DNA from: Rubrobacteraceae bacterium
GTDB taxonomy: Bacteria > Actinomycetota > Rubrobacteria > Rubrobacterales > Rubrobacteraceae
Length of the DNA stretch: 7,150 nt
Reading direction: 5' to 3'
Assembly (NCBI GenBank): GCA_030447045.1
Contig: JAUJMB010000080.1
Span: forward strand, 1-7,150
Positions 1 through 5,164 of this stretch are shown here, piece after piece. Under the pieces are notes generated by a model. That model made no database searches. It saw nothing but the letters and a program-made list of their open reading frames with translations, and was not told where the DNA came from. The position numbers and the translations under genes are program-made. The first letter of the stretch is position 1. Every line of letters begins with the position of its first letter.

Positions 1-54
1 ACCCGCGACCCTCACCATGGCAAGGTGATGCTCTACCAGCTGAGCTACTTCCGC
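1..54 (-). tRNA. tRNA-Gly (anticodon GCC), 3' part cut off by window edge
   Basis: Read on the minus strand, the sequence begins GCGGAAG (acceptor 5' strand), continues with the D-arm core TAGCTCAG..GGTAGAGC, and then has a five-base-pair anticodon stem TCACC/GGTGA (positions 28-24 and 16-12). The stem closes a seven-base loop TTGCCAT. The anticodon is GCC at positions 21-19, which reads glycine GGC and GGU codons. The window ends inside the T arm (GTCGCGGGT), so the rest of the T arm, the acceptor 3' strand and any encoded CCA are outside. The gene lies 33 bases downstream of the gtrA-like stop codon on the same strand and appears to have its own promoter. Confidence 0.95.
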
Positions 55-64
55 ATGCCGGGTT

Positions 65-93
65 AATTTAGCACGGCCCATTTGCTCTTACAA
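65..93 (-). promoter_or_regulatory. Probable sigma-70-type promoter of the tRNA-Gly gene
   Basis: On the minus strand a TTGTAA box (93-88, four of six matches to TTGACA) and a TAAATT box (70-65, four of six matches to TATAAT) are separated by exactly 17 bases. The start of transcription would fall near position 58, about four bases before the mature tRNA 5' end at 54. This is a short leader of the kind RNase P removes. The region is AT-rich compared with its surroundings. The -35 box overlaps the stop codon (90-88) of the upstream gtrA-like gene. Confidence 0.55.
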
Positions 94-549
94 GCGCCCC
101 TTGAACCAGCGTCTGCGGGAGAAGACCACGTAGCGCAGGATGAAAAAACTGATCACCGACGCAACCAAGACGGAGACGATCTTGGCGACGTTGCCGACAA
201 GATACGCGGGTATCTCCGTGTCCACGAGAAGCGGGTGTATGAGGGCCCAGAAGACCCCGGTGCTGATCCCGATGTTGAGGAGGGCCTGCAGGCCGAAGAG
301 CGTTCTCTGTCGCATGCTGTGCTCGACCCGCCCCCGGAAGGTCCACCTGGTGTTCCCTATGTAACTGTTCACGTTCGCCAGCACGAGCGCGACGCCGTTG
401 TAGAGCACGAGCAGCGACGCCTCCCGGGTCGGCTGCAGCCACAGGAAGAGGTTGAGCACCCCGATATCCACGACGGCGTTCGAGAGCCCGACCAGGGAGA
501 ACTTGGAGAACCGGACGCCGCCGCTCTTGAGCTTCTCCCGCTTGCTCAA
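88..549 (-). CDS. GtrA-family four-helix membrane protein
   Basis: Encodes 153 residues from a TTG start. GtrA-family proteins are small integral membrane proteins thought to help flip or transfer polyprenyl-phosphate-linked sugars across the cytoplasmic membrane. After a basic N-terminus (KREKLK) there are four hydrophobic segments, about residues 17-38, 45-65, 83-103 and 116-142. Family-typical motifs follow helices 2 and 4: NSYIGNTRWTF (61-71) and SFFILRYVVF (134-143), with a basic C-terminal tail. The open frame runs upstream to 684, but that part is a shadow of the glycosyltransferase gene. The TTG at 549 is the only start codon just before the family domain. It overlaps the upstream TGA stop as TTGA, which suggests translational coupling, since no strong Shine-Dalgarno is visible. 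The adjacent GT4 glycosyltransferase is the likely partner. The substrate is unknown. Confidence 0.88.
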   Translation of the reverse strand: MSKREKLKSGGVRFSKFSLVGLSNAVVDIGVLNLFLWLQPTREASLLVLYNGVALVLANVNSYIGNTRWTFRGRVEHSMRQRTLFGLQALLNIGISTGVFWALIHPLLVDTEIPAYLVGNVAKIVSVLVASVISFFILRYVVFSRRRWFKGRL

Positions 550-1667
550 CGCGCCGCCAACGCCATCTCGTAGTACCCGCGCAGGGCCCGGGTGGAGGCC
601 TCCCAGTCCTTGGTCTCGGCGGACCTCCGCGCGCCCTTTCGCAGCCGGGCGCGCAGGTCCGCGTCCGTCAGGACCCGTCGGCACGCCGCCACGAGGGAGC
701 TGCGGTCTTCGGGGTCGTAGAGCAGGCCGCTCACCCCTTCCTCAACCACCTCGTGGGCGGCACCGGCCCGCGCGGCGATGACGGGCAGCCCGGAGGAGAG
801 TGCCTCCAGCATCGCGAGGCCTAAAGTTTCCGTCGTCGACGGAAACACCAGCGCGTCCGCCGACGCGTAGGCGGCGCTCAGCTCAGCTCCGCGCCGCGTG
901 CCGGAGAAGACCGCCGGCATCCCGGCGAATAGCTCTTCCAACTCCCCGCGCGCGGGCCCATCGCCCACGAGGGCGAGCCGGACGTCGGGCATCGCGCGCA
1001 GCACATCCCTCAGGCTGCCGATGTTCTTCTCGCGGCCCAGCCGGCCGACGTAGAGCAAGACGGGGGCGTCGGGGTGCCCGCCGGAGAGCTTGACGCGCCA
1101 CTCCTGCGAGCGTTTCTCCGGATGGAACCGCGCGGTATCCACGCCCTGGGGCCAGACGTGCAGGCGTTCGACACCGTTCTCGCTCAGGTACCTTCGCGTG
1201 GTCTCGGAGGTGCAGAGGTTGACCTGCGCCCTGTTGTGGAGGGTGCGCGTCCACCAGCGGCCGGCCTTCTCACCTATACCCAGGCCGTAGAAGCGGGCGT
1301 AGGTGGTGACGTTCGTGTGGTAGGAGGCGACGAGCGGGAGCGCCATCCGGTGGGCGTAGAAAGGGGCGCCGCTTCCCAGGACGAACGGGTTGACGGCGTG
1401 TATGAGGTCTGGCCTGAATTTCTTGAGGGCCCTACCCACGCGCGGGTTGCTGGGGGCGAGCATTATCTGCGGGTACGGGGGGAACGGGATGCCCGCCACG
1501 CGGTGGATCGGGACGCCGTGGTAGTAGGCGGGCCCCTCGCCGTAGCTGGGCGCGATCACCAGCATCTCGTCCCCGATCTTCAAGAGCTCGTCTATGGTGC
1601 TGCGCAACCGCGTGACGACGCCGTCCAGCGCCGGCACGAAGGTCTCCGTGAAGATCGCGATCCGCAT
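546..1667 (-). CDS. GT4-family glycosyltransferase (GT-B fold), SQD2/MgtA-like
   Basis: Encodes 373 residues, a full-length GT-B retaining glycosyltransferase of family GT4. The N-terminal Rossmann domain opens with RIAIFTETFVPALDGVVTRL, where the Gly-Val after the first strand is the acceptor-side glycine loop. It also carries ASYHTNV (114-120) with the usual histidine. The C-terminal domain has the phosphate-binding GRLGREKN (208-215; R209 and K214) and the E-x7-E motif from E280 to E288 (ETLGLAMLE), which binds the nucleotide sugar. The N-terminus resembles the group with plant sulfolipid synthase SQD2 and mycobacterial mannosyltransferase MgtA, so a membrane glycolipid product is plausible; the donor and acceptor cannot be read from sequence. 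It starts 90 bases after the isocitrate dehydrogenase stop with only a weak GGGG ahead of the ATG, and overlaps the gtrA-like start by four bases. A TTA leucine codon, rare at this GC content, occurs at residue 282. Confidence 0.92.
   Translation of the reverse strand: MRIAIFTETFVPALDGVVTRLRSTIDELLKIGDEMLVIAPSYGEGPAYYHGVPIHRVAGIPFPPYPQIMLAPSNPRVGRALKKFRPDLIHAVNPFVLGSGAPFYAHRMALPLVASYHTNVTTYARFYGLGIGEKAGRWWTRTLHNRAQVNLCTSETTRRYLSENGVERLHVWPQGVDTARFHPEKRSQEWRVKLSGGHPDAPVLLYVGRLGREKNIGSLRDVLRAMPDVRLALVGDGPARGELEELFAGMPAVFSGTRRGAELSAAYASADALVFPSTTETLGLAMLEALSSGLPVIAARAGAAHEVVEEGVSGLLYDPEDRSSLVAACRRVLTDADLRARLRKGARRSAETKDWEASTRALRGYYEMALAAR
826..846. repeat. 21-bp near-perfect palindrome inside the glycosyltransferase gene
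   Basis: Arms GTTTCCGTCG (826-835) and CGACGGAAAC (837-846) are exact reverse complements around a single central T. The site lies in codons 274-281, which encode the stretch leading into the E-x7-E donor-binding motif. It may be chance under coding constraint, or an internal operator or mRNA hairpin. No function can be assigned. Confidence 0.8.
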
Positions 1668-1699
1668 TACGCCCCGGAAGCCCCCGGGCTACGTCCGGG

Positions 1700-1731
1700 C
1701 GCGGGTGGACGGCACGCCCACGTCACCCGCG
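1700..1731. repeat. GC-rich inverted repeat between icd and the glycosyltransferase gene
   Basis: CGCGGGTG (1700-1707) pairs exactly with CACCCGCG (1724-1731) around a 16-base loop. A smaller inverted repeat (CCGGG..CCCGG type) lies at 1684-1699. Neither is followed by a T run on the minus strand, so this is not a convincing intrinsic terminator. It could be an mRNA-stabilising or attenuating hairpin in the 90-base gap between the two genes. Confidence 0.35.
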
Positions 1732-1757
1732 GTTCCGGCCGAGTGCATCGGTTACGG

Positions 1758-2762
1758 CTACAGGTTGGAGATGATGGCCTGCGTGAACTCCGTCGTGCCC
1801 GCGGTGCCCCCGAGGTCCTTGGTTCGGGTCTCCGGGTTCTTGAGCGCGGCCTCGATGCCGGACTGCATGCTGTCGGCCGCGTCGGCGTGGCCGAGGTGTA
1901 TGAGCATCTCCTTGGCCGAGAGCAGCGTCGCCAGCGGGTTCGCCCGGTTCTGTCCGGCGTACTTCGGCGCCGAGCCGTGCACGGGCTCGAAGACCGCGAT
2001 CTCCTCCCCGATGTTCGCCCCGGGGGCGACGCCCAGGCCTCCCGTGAGCCCGGCGCAGAGGTCAGAGAGGATGTCGCCGTAGAGGTTCGGGCAGACGAGC
2101 ACGTCGTAGAGGTTGGGCTTGGTTATGAGCTGCATCGCCATGTTGTCCACGATCCGGTCGTCGATCTCCTCGAAGTCGTTCTCGTAGTCCTTGGAGACCT
2201 CGTAGAACACGTCGCGGAAGAGGCCGTCGGTGAACTTCATGATGTTCGCCTTGTGGACGACCGTGATGTGCTTGCGGCCCTGCTCCTTGGAGCGCTCGAA
2301 GGCCATGCGGCAGATGCGCTCGGTGCCCTCGCGGGTGATGATCTTGATCGACTCCGCCGCGTGCTTGCCCACCATGTGCTCGACGCCGGCGTAGAGGTCC
2401 TCGGTGTTCTCGCGGTAGATGATGAGGTCGATGTTCTCGAAGGGCGTATCGACGCCGGGCAAACTCAGGCTGGGCCGGATGTTCCCGTAGAGGTCGAGCT
2501 CCTTGCGCAGCGCCACGTTCACCGAGCGGAAGCCCGTACCCACCGGGGTGGTCAGGGGCCCCTTTATGGCGACCTTGTTGCGCCGGATCGAGTCGAGCAC
2601 GGACTCGGGTAGGGGCGTCCCCTCCCTTTCCATTACCGCCTCGCCGGCCTCCGCTATCTCCCACTCGATGCCGACGTCGAGCGCGCCTATAACCTCTTTT
2701 ACGGAGTCGGTGAGATCCGGCCCGATCCCGTCGCCGGGTATGAGAGTAACTGTCTGCGCCAT
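1758..2762 (-). CDS. icd: Isocitrate dehydrogenase, isocitrate/isopropylmalate dehydrogenase family
   Basis: Encodes 334 residues, the usual length for the short form of this family. It should oxidatively decarboxylate isocitrate to 2-oxoglutarate in the cytosolic TCA cycle. The N-terminus has TLIPGDGIGP (6-15). The substrate signature FRSVNVALRKELDLY (78-92) carries S80, N82 and R86, equivalent to E. coli IDH S113, N115 and R119; with R96 and R117 this points to isocitrate rather than isopropylmalate. YRENTEDLY (116-124), K171 and metal-site aspartates D206, D230 and D234 are present, so it looks active. Cofactor residues are mixed: K267 and Y268 match the NADP-type K344/Y345 of E. coli, but A274, K315 and G319 stand where the NADP enzyme has V351, Y391 and R395. 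The C-terminal TKDLGG is typical of NAD-dependent IDH3-like enzymes. AAGGGGG lies seven bases before the ATG. It follows the Yip1 gene on the same strand. Confidence 0.92.
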   Translation of the reverse strand: MAQTVTLIPGDGIGPDLTDSVKEVIGALDVGIEWEIAEAGEAVMEREGTPLPESVLDSIRRNKVAIKGPLTTPVGTGFRSVNVALRKELDLYGNIRPSLSLPGVDTPFENIDLIIYRENTEDLYAGVEHMVGKHAAESIKIITREGTERICRMAFERSKEQGRKHITVVHKANIMKFTDGLFRDVFYEVSKDYENDFEEIDDRIVDNMAMQLITKPNLYDVLVCPNLYGDILSDLCAGLTGGLGVAPGANIGEEIAVFEPVHGSAPKYAGQNRANPLATLLSAKEMLIHLGHADAADSMQSGIEAALKNPETRTKDLGGTAGTTEFTQAIISNL

Positions 2763-2769
2763 GCGCTAG

Positions 2770-2776
2770 CCCCCTT
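2770..2776 (-). promoter_or_regulatory. Ribosome binding site of icd
   Basis: AAGGGGG on the minus strand lies seven bases upstream of the ATG at 2762. It supports this start over internal ones and places the start exactly at the family N-terminus. Confidence 0.7.
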
Positions 2777-2793
2777 AGCTAAAGAATTGGCAC

Positions 2794-2799
2794 AGTATA
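2794..2799 (-). promoter_or_regulatory. Possible -10 box of icd
   Basis: TATACT on the minus strand (five of six matches to TATAAT) lies in the only AT-rich part of the 66-base gap between the Yip1 stop and the icd start. Transcription from it would start near 2787 and give a leader of about 25 bases. No recognisable -35 box is found 16-18 bases upstream, so the promoter may be weak, activator-dependent or not real. icd could also be cotranscribed with the upstream gene. Confidence 0.4.
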
Positions 2800-2828
2800 A
2801 CTACCAGAGGGGCGCACGGCATCCAGTG

Positions 2829-3524
2829 CTAGGCGTTGCTCAGCGCGCCGAAGATAACCGCCCCGACAACGGCGGCCAGCACCAGCAGGATAAACAGCGC
2901 GATGGCGACCGGTATCAGCACGATGACGACGGCCTTACCGGTGGAGGTGGCGTGACCCTCCCTGACGCCCAAAATCGAGAGCACGGCGTACCAGACGGTC
3001 GCGAGGAGCAAGCCGAGGATCGGGATCCAGGCCACCAATATCGTCACGTTGGCGTAGGCCACAACGCGAAAGGTCGTCTCGAAGTTTGTGCTCATCGGTC
3101 GCGCTATGAGGAGTACCAGCAGATGGATGATCGCCGCCGACACTACGAAGATCACGGCGGCGAAGATGGGCATGATGATCAGGGAGGAGAAGAAGCCCAC
3201 TATGGCCTCCCCCATGCCCCTCGCCCCCAGGCCGACGACCGAGCTTAGCACGCCCAGGAACCCGGCTATTATGGCGTAGATCTCGCTGCAGATGAGCGCG
3301 AACAACAGCGGGTTCACGAAGTCCCCCTGCCGGTTCATGCCCCTGAAGAAGGCGACCGGCTCGAGCACGAGCCTCCGCACGGTCACGACGAAGCTCTGGA
3401 TCGGGTCCCTGTAGTCGAACTCTCCCCCCGCCGCCGCGGACGTTCCCGGCGGACGGACACCCGCTCCCCCACCCGAGCCCCCGGAACCGGCCGCGTCGGG
3501 TCGGCTTCCCGTGTCGAAGTCCAC
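2829..3524 (-). CDS. Yip1-domain multi-pass membrane protein
   Basis: Encodes 231 residues from a GTG start. The N-terminal ~38 residues are Gly/Ala/Pro-rich and probably disordered and cytoplasmic. The rest is very hydrophobic, with about five membrane segments: roughly 70-98, 106-128, 130-142, 154-188 (one or two helices) and 197-226. The pattern matches bacterial Yip1-domain proteins: an amphipathic entry VRRLVLEPVAFFRGM (49-63), then NPLLFALI, and a short loop GVREGHATSTGKAVVIVLIP (186-205) before the last helix, which is highly typical. Bacterial members have no settled function. The frame is open to a TTG at 3587, but a probable promoter lies within that extension, and AAGGGAGG sits four bases before the GTG at 3524, so I choose GTG. 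It is divergent from the coiled-coil gene and lies upstream of icd; the pairing suggests no shared pathway. Confidence 0.8.
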   Translation of the reverse strand: MDFDTGSRPDAAGSGGSGGGAGVRPPGTSAAAGGEFDYRDPIQSFVVTVRRLVLEPVAFFRGMNRQGDFVNPLLFALICSEIYAIIAGFLGVLSSVVGLGARGMGEAIVGFFSSLIIMPIFAAVIFVVSAAIIHLLVLLIARPMSTNFETTFRVVAYANVTILVAWIPILGLLLATVWYAVLSILGVREGHATSTGKAVVIVLIPVAIALFILLVLAAVVGAVIFGALSNA

Positions 3525-3528
3525 GCAT

Positions 3529-3536
3529 CCTCCCTT
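3529..3536 (-). promoter_or_regulatory. Ribosome binding site deciding the GTG start of the Yip1 gene
   Basis: AAGGGAGG on the minus strand is followed by ATGC and then GTG at 3524. The ATG inside the spacer is out of frame with the membrane protein. The spacing of four bases is short but workable, and no comparable site precedes the TTG at 3587. Confidence 0.6.
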
Positions 3537-3558
3537 CTTATAGCCCCCCGCAGCGGTA

Positions 3559-3587
3559 AATCTAGAGCTTTCTGACACCGCGCGCAA
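3559..3587 (-). promoter_or_regulatory. Possible promoter of the Yip1 gene
   Basis: On the minus strand TTGCGC (3587-3582, three of six matches) and TAGATT (3564-3559, four of six) are 17 bases apart, in an AT-enriched stretch. Transcription would start near 3552, about 28 bases before the GTG start. A second TATAAG box at 3542-3537 is too close to the ribosome binding site to be useful unless the leader is very short. Confidence 0.35.
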
Positions 3588-3646
3588 CAGAGAAAAAGCA
3601 CCCGCCCGGCGCCGTCCCTACACGTCGCGCGGCGGCGGACGTGCTG

Positions 3647-3652
3647 TAGAAT
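3647..3652 (+). promoter_or_regulatory. Likely -10 box of the coiled-coil protein gene
   Basis: TAGAAT matches TATAAT at five of six positions. The -35 region (around 3624-3629, GTCGCG) is poor. Transcription would begin near 3659, giving a leader of about 28 bases to the ATG at 3687. The in-frame ATG at 3651 lies inside this box and so could not be on the transcript. Confidence 0.4.
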
Positions 3653-3674
3653 GGACGCTTGGGTGGTGAGTAAC

Positions 3675-3680
3675 GGGGAG
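3675..3680 (+). promoter_or_regulatory. Ribosome binding site deciding the ATG start at 3687
   Basis: GGGGAG lies six bases upstream of the ATG at 3687. The alternative ATG at 3651 has no comparable site upstream. Confidence 0.6.
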
Positions 3681-3686
3681 CCCGTG

Positions 3687-4736
3687 ATGCCTTCGACGAT
3701 AGAGACCCTGGAGCGCGAGCTGGGCGAGGCCCAGGCCGAACGGGAGAGAGAAGAGCGGGCGGTCTTGCGGGCCGAGAACGCCCACGAAGCGGCCTGCGCC
3801 GCGCGCGACGAGGCGTGGTCCGAGGGGTCCGCCACGGACCCGGAAGTGGAGCGGCTGACGACGCTCGTCTACCAGAGGCGCCGGGAGCTCTACGAGGCCA
3901 TCGACCGGCTGAAGGCGGCCGAGGGCAAGGAGCGCAGGATCAAGAGCCGCCTCATGTACGTCCTCCCCGCCGAGCGCCGCCGCTACCTCCCCGGCGCCGT
4001 CGACGAGGAGTTCGAGGCCTTTCTGGTCTCCGTCAGGGAGGCCTACGCCGACGTCCTGCCGGACACGCGGGTGGGCGTGGTGACCGAGAAGCCGGGCGAG
4101 GTGGACCTGCGAGGGGACGCGACCTGGCGAGCGCTAGAGCGGCTCTACTCGGGGACCGTGCGGAGGTGGGTCGAGATCCGTTGCGGCGGCCCCTGCGAGG
4201 ACGCGGCCAGGATGGCCCGGCAGATCGGCTACTACGCGGGCGGCCACACCCCGCGCGTTTTCGTGGGCGACGAGGAGGTAAAGGTCGGCGGCCAGAGGGG
4301 CCCCGAAGACCTGCGCCCGCTCAAGGGTTACGAGAGCGTCGAGGGCCGCCTGGCGCTTGCGCGCATAACCGCCAGACGCTACCTCGACGAGACCTCCGTC
4401 TCCCGGCTCCTCAAGCGGCCGCCCACCCTGGTGCAGGTTGCGGAGATAGCCCGCCTCTACCAGACCATGAATTTGACGGTGGACGAGATCCGCTGGCGCC
4501 TGGAGCAGCTGATCTCGCTCCGCTTCGAGGTCCTCGAAGCGGTCTACGAGCTCACCGGCAACCGCCGGCGCTTCTCCTTCTACGAGATAGCCCGCGCCGC
4601 CCGACTTCTGGACGGCCACTTCCCCGACGCCGGCATCGCCGCCGAAGCCCTGGCCCGCGCCGTGGACCGCGCGCTCGAAACCGGCGTGCCGCTGGTGGAC
4701 GTCGCGTACATGAGCGTTACCAGCGAGGGCTTCTAG
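3687..4736 (+). CDS. Uncharacterised coiled-coil protein with helical C-terminal half
   Basis: Encodes 349 residues. I do not recognise the family. Residues about 3-90 are dense in Glu, Arg and Ala with a heptad-like pattern, predicting a long coiled coil (ETLERELGEAQAEREREE). A basic patch follows (KERRIKSRL, AERRRYLPG, 81-103). Residues about 108-210 look like a mixed alpha/beta domain with strands VGVVTEK, WVEIRCGG and PRVFVGDEEVKV, and contain CGGPC (166-170), a CxxxC motif. Residues about 215-349 are helical and hold two loosely similar units, VAEIARLYQ..LTVDEIRWRLEQL (251-275) and FYEIARAARLL..GIAAEALARAV (298-326). No signal peptide or membrane segment is seen, so it is probably cytosolic. 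Codon use looks like its neighbours, so it is a real resident gene. The 12-residue-longer start at 3651 is unlikely because that ATG sits in the -10 box and lacks a Shine-Dalgarno. It appears to be transcribed alone. No function is assigned. Confidence 0.85.
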   Translation: MPSTIETLERELGEAQAEREREERAVLRAENAHEAACAARDEAWSEGSATDPEVERLTTLVYQRRRELYEAIDRLKAAEGKERRIKSRLMYVLPAERRRYLPGAVDEEFEAFLVSVREAYADVLPDTRVGVVTEKPGEVDLRGDATWRALERLYSGTVRRWVEIRCGGPCEDAARMARQIGYYAGGHTPRVFVGDEEVKVGGQRGPEDLRPLKGYESVEGRLALARITARRYLDETSVSRLLKRPPTLVQVAEIARLYQTMNLTVDEIRWRLEQLISLRFEVLEAVYELTGNRRRFSFYEIARAARLLDGHFPDAGIAAEALARAVDRALETGVPLVDVAYMSVTSEGF

Positions 4737-4862
4737 AGGCTCCAGGCATCAGGTGTCCCTGGCCGGGCCAACGCTAAGGATTGTTCTAATTTTCGAGGCT
4801 GCGCGCTCGTCTTTGAACGTGCCCATAGCTGGGCCTTCCTGAGGCCTGTGGCCCGGAGCCTC
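4736..4862. repeat. 8-bp inverted repeat bounding the convergent intergenic region
   Basis: GAGGCTCC (4736-4743) and GGAGCCTC (4855-4862) are exact reverse complements. They sit at the two ends of the 124-base convergent gap, each overlapping a stop codon (TAG ending at 4736; TGA at 4863-4861). Between them is a locally AT-rich stretch (4775-4795), a TGGC/GCCA mini-hairpin (4760-4770) and a GGCCT/AGGCC hairpin with a five-base loop (4832-4846). None is followed directly by a T run. The segment may act as a weak bidirectional terminator, or the repeat may be chance. Confidence 0.45.
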
Positions 4863-5067
4863 ACGCCTCGAAATCTGCCAGGTCGTGCTCGGGGACCGAG
4901 AGGTTGTACGGCCGCGCGGGCCTCTCGGCGAGGACGCGGACCTTGTAGACGAAGTCGGGGACGAACTCGCCGCGGCGAACCTCGAGGATCTCGACGGGCT
5001 GCATCGTGGCCCTGAGCGCGGCGCGGTCCCCGGGCGCGTAGCGCGCGGGGCGGTTACGGTCTACCAA
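4861..5067 (-). CDS. Small beta-rich protein, possibly SH3-like barrel, 68 residues
   Basis: Encodes 68 residues from TTG at 5067, behind a perfect AAGGAGG (5081-5075) with a seven-base spacer. The frame is open much further upstream, but that extension is antisense to the reductase gene and has no claim to being real. The protein begins VDRNRPARYAPGDRAAL, followed by alternating hydrophobic strands PVEILEVRRGE, VPDFVYKVRVLAE and a tail YNLSVPEHDLADF. This resembles small SH3-like or tudor-like barrels (a G-D-x-a-x-L opening strand, then two long strands), but I know no exact family. No Cys, signal peptide or membrane helix is present, so it is probably cytosolic. It is divergent from the FAD reductase gene and convergent with the coiled-coil gene. 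An alternative start at the internal ATG (residue 22) would remove the first strand and lacks such a good ribosome binding site. Confidence 0.7.
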   Translation of the reverse strand: MVDRNRPARYAPGDRAALRATMQPVEILEVRRGEFVPDFVYKVRVLAERPARPYNLSVPEHDLADFEA

Positions 5068-5074
5068 GAGTCCG

Positions 5075-5081
5075 CCTCCTT
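5075..5081 (-). promoter_or_regulatory. Strong ribosome binding site for the 68-residue protein
   Basis: A perfect AAGGAGG on the minus strand lies seven bases before TTG at 5067. It is the strongest Shine-Dalgarno in the window and the main evidence that this small gene is translated from TTG. Confidence 0.75.
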
Positions 5082-5093
5082 CTGGCGCTTGGG

Positions 5094-5099
5094 TATAAT
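5094..5099 (+). promoter_or_regulatory. Consensus -10 box upstream of the FAD reductase gene
   Basis: TATAAT, a perfect match, stands out in a GC-rich region. Transcription would start near 5106 and give a leader of about 64 bases to the ATG at 5170. No good -35 box is seen at 16-18 bases (TCCGCC). The -35 region lies over the ribosome binding site of the divergent small gene. The in-frame ATG that overlaps this box (5098) is therefore not the start. Confidence 0.5.
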
Positions 5100-5104
5100 G
5101 TGGG

Positions 5105-5122
5105 CCGCCCTCGGTCGGGCGG
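5105..5122 (+). repeat. Inverted repeat at the expected 5' end of the reductase leader
   Basis: CCGCCC (5105-5110) and GGGCGG (5117-5122) are exact reverse complements around six bases. They lie at the predicted transcription start. The element could be a regulator-binding site or a 5' mRNA hairpin; GC-rich sequence also yields such repeats by chance. Confidence 0.35.
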
Positions 5123-5157
5123 TTGCGGGGCATTCTGGCACAGTCGGCGGCGCGTTT

Positions 5158-5164
5158 GGGAGGG
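5158..5164 (+). promoter_or_regulatory. Ribosome binding site deciding the ATG start at 5170
   Basis: GGGAGGG lies five bases before ATG at 5170. The start it selects places the first residue four residues before the YDLVVVGAGPGG strand, as expected for this family. Confidence 0.7.

Noticed and set aside
550..684. Upstream extension of the gtrA-like protein to an ATG at 684
   Set aside because: The added 45 residues overlap the conserved C-terminus of the glycosyltransferase in another frame and do not resemble a GtrA N-terminus.
1074..2612. 512-residue open frame on the plus strand
   Set aside because: It runs antisense across the glycosyltransferase and isocitrate dehydrogenase genes. Its translation is dominated by Arg, Val, Glu and Gly with no domain, a typical GC-rich shadow frame.
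3651..3686. Earlier ATG start for the coiled-coil protein
   Set aside because: The ATG is part of a -10-like TAGAAT, lacks a Shine-Dalgarno, and a good GGGGAG precedes the ATG at 3687.
3383..3835. 150-residue minus-strand frame spanning the divergent promoter region
   Set aside because: Its Arg/Ser-rich low-complexity translation overlaps two better genes and their promoters, with no domain.
4760..4795. Intrinsic terminator for the coiled-coil gene
   Set aside because: The TGGC/GCCA stem has only four base pairs and the T-rich stretch (4786-4793) is about 16 bases downstream, not directly adjacent.
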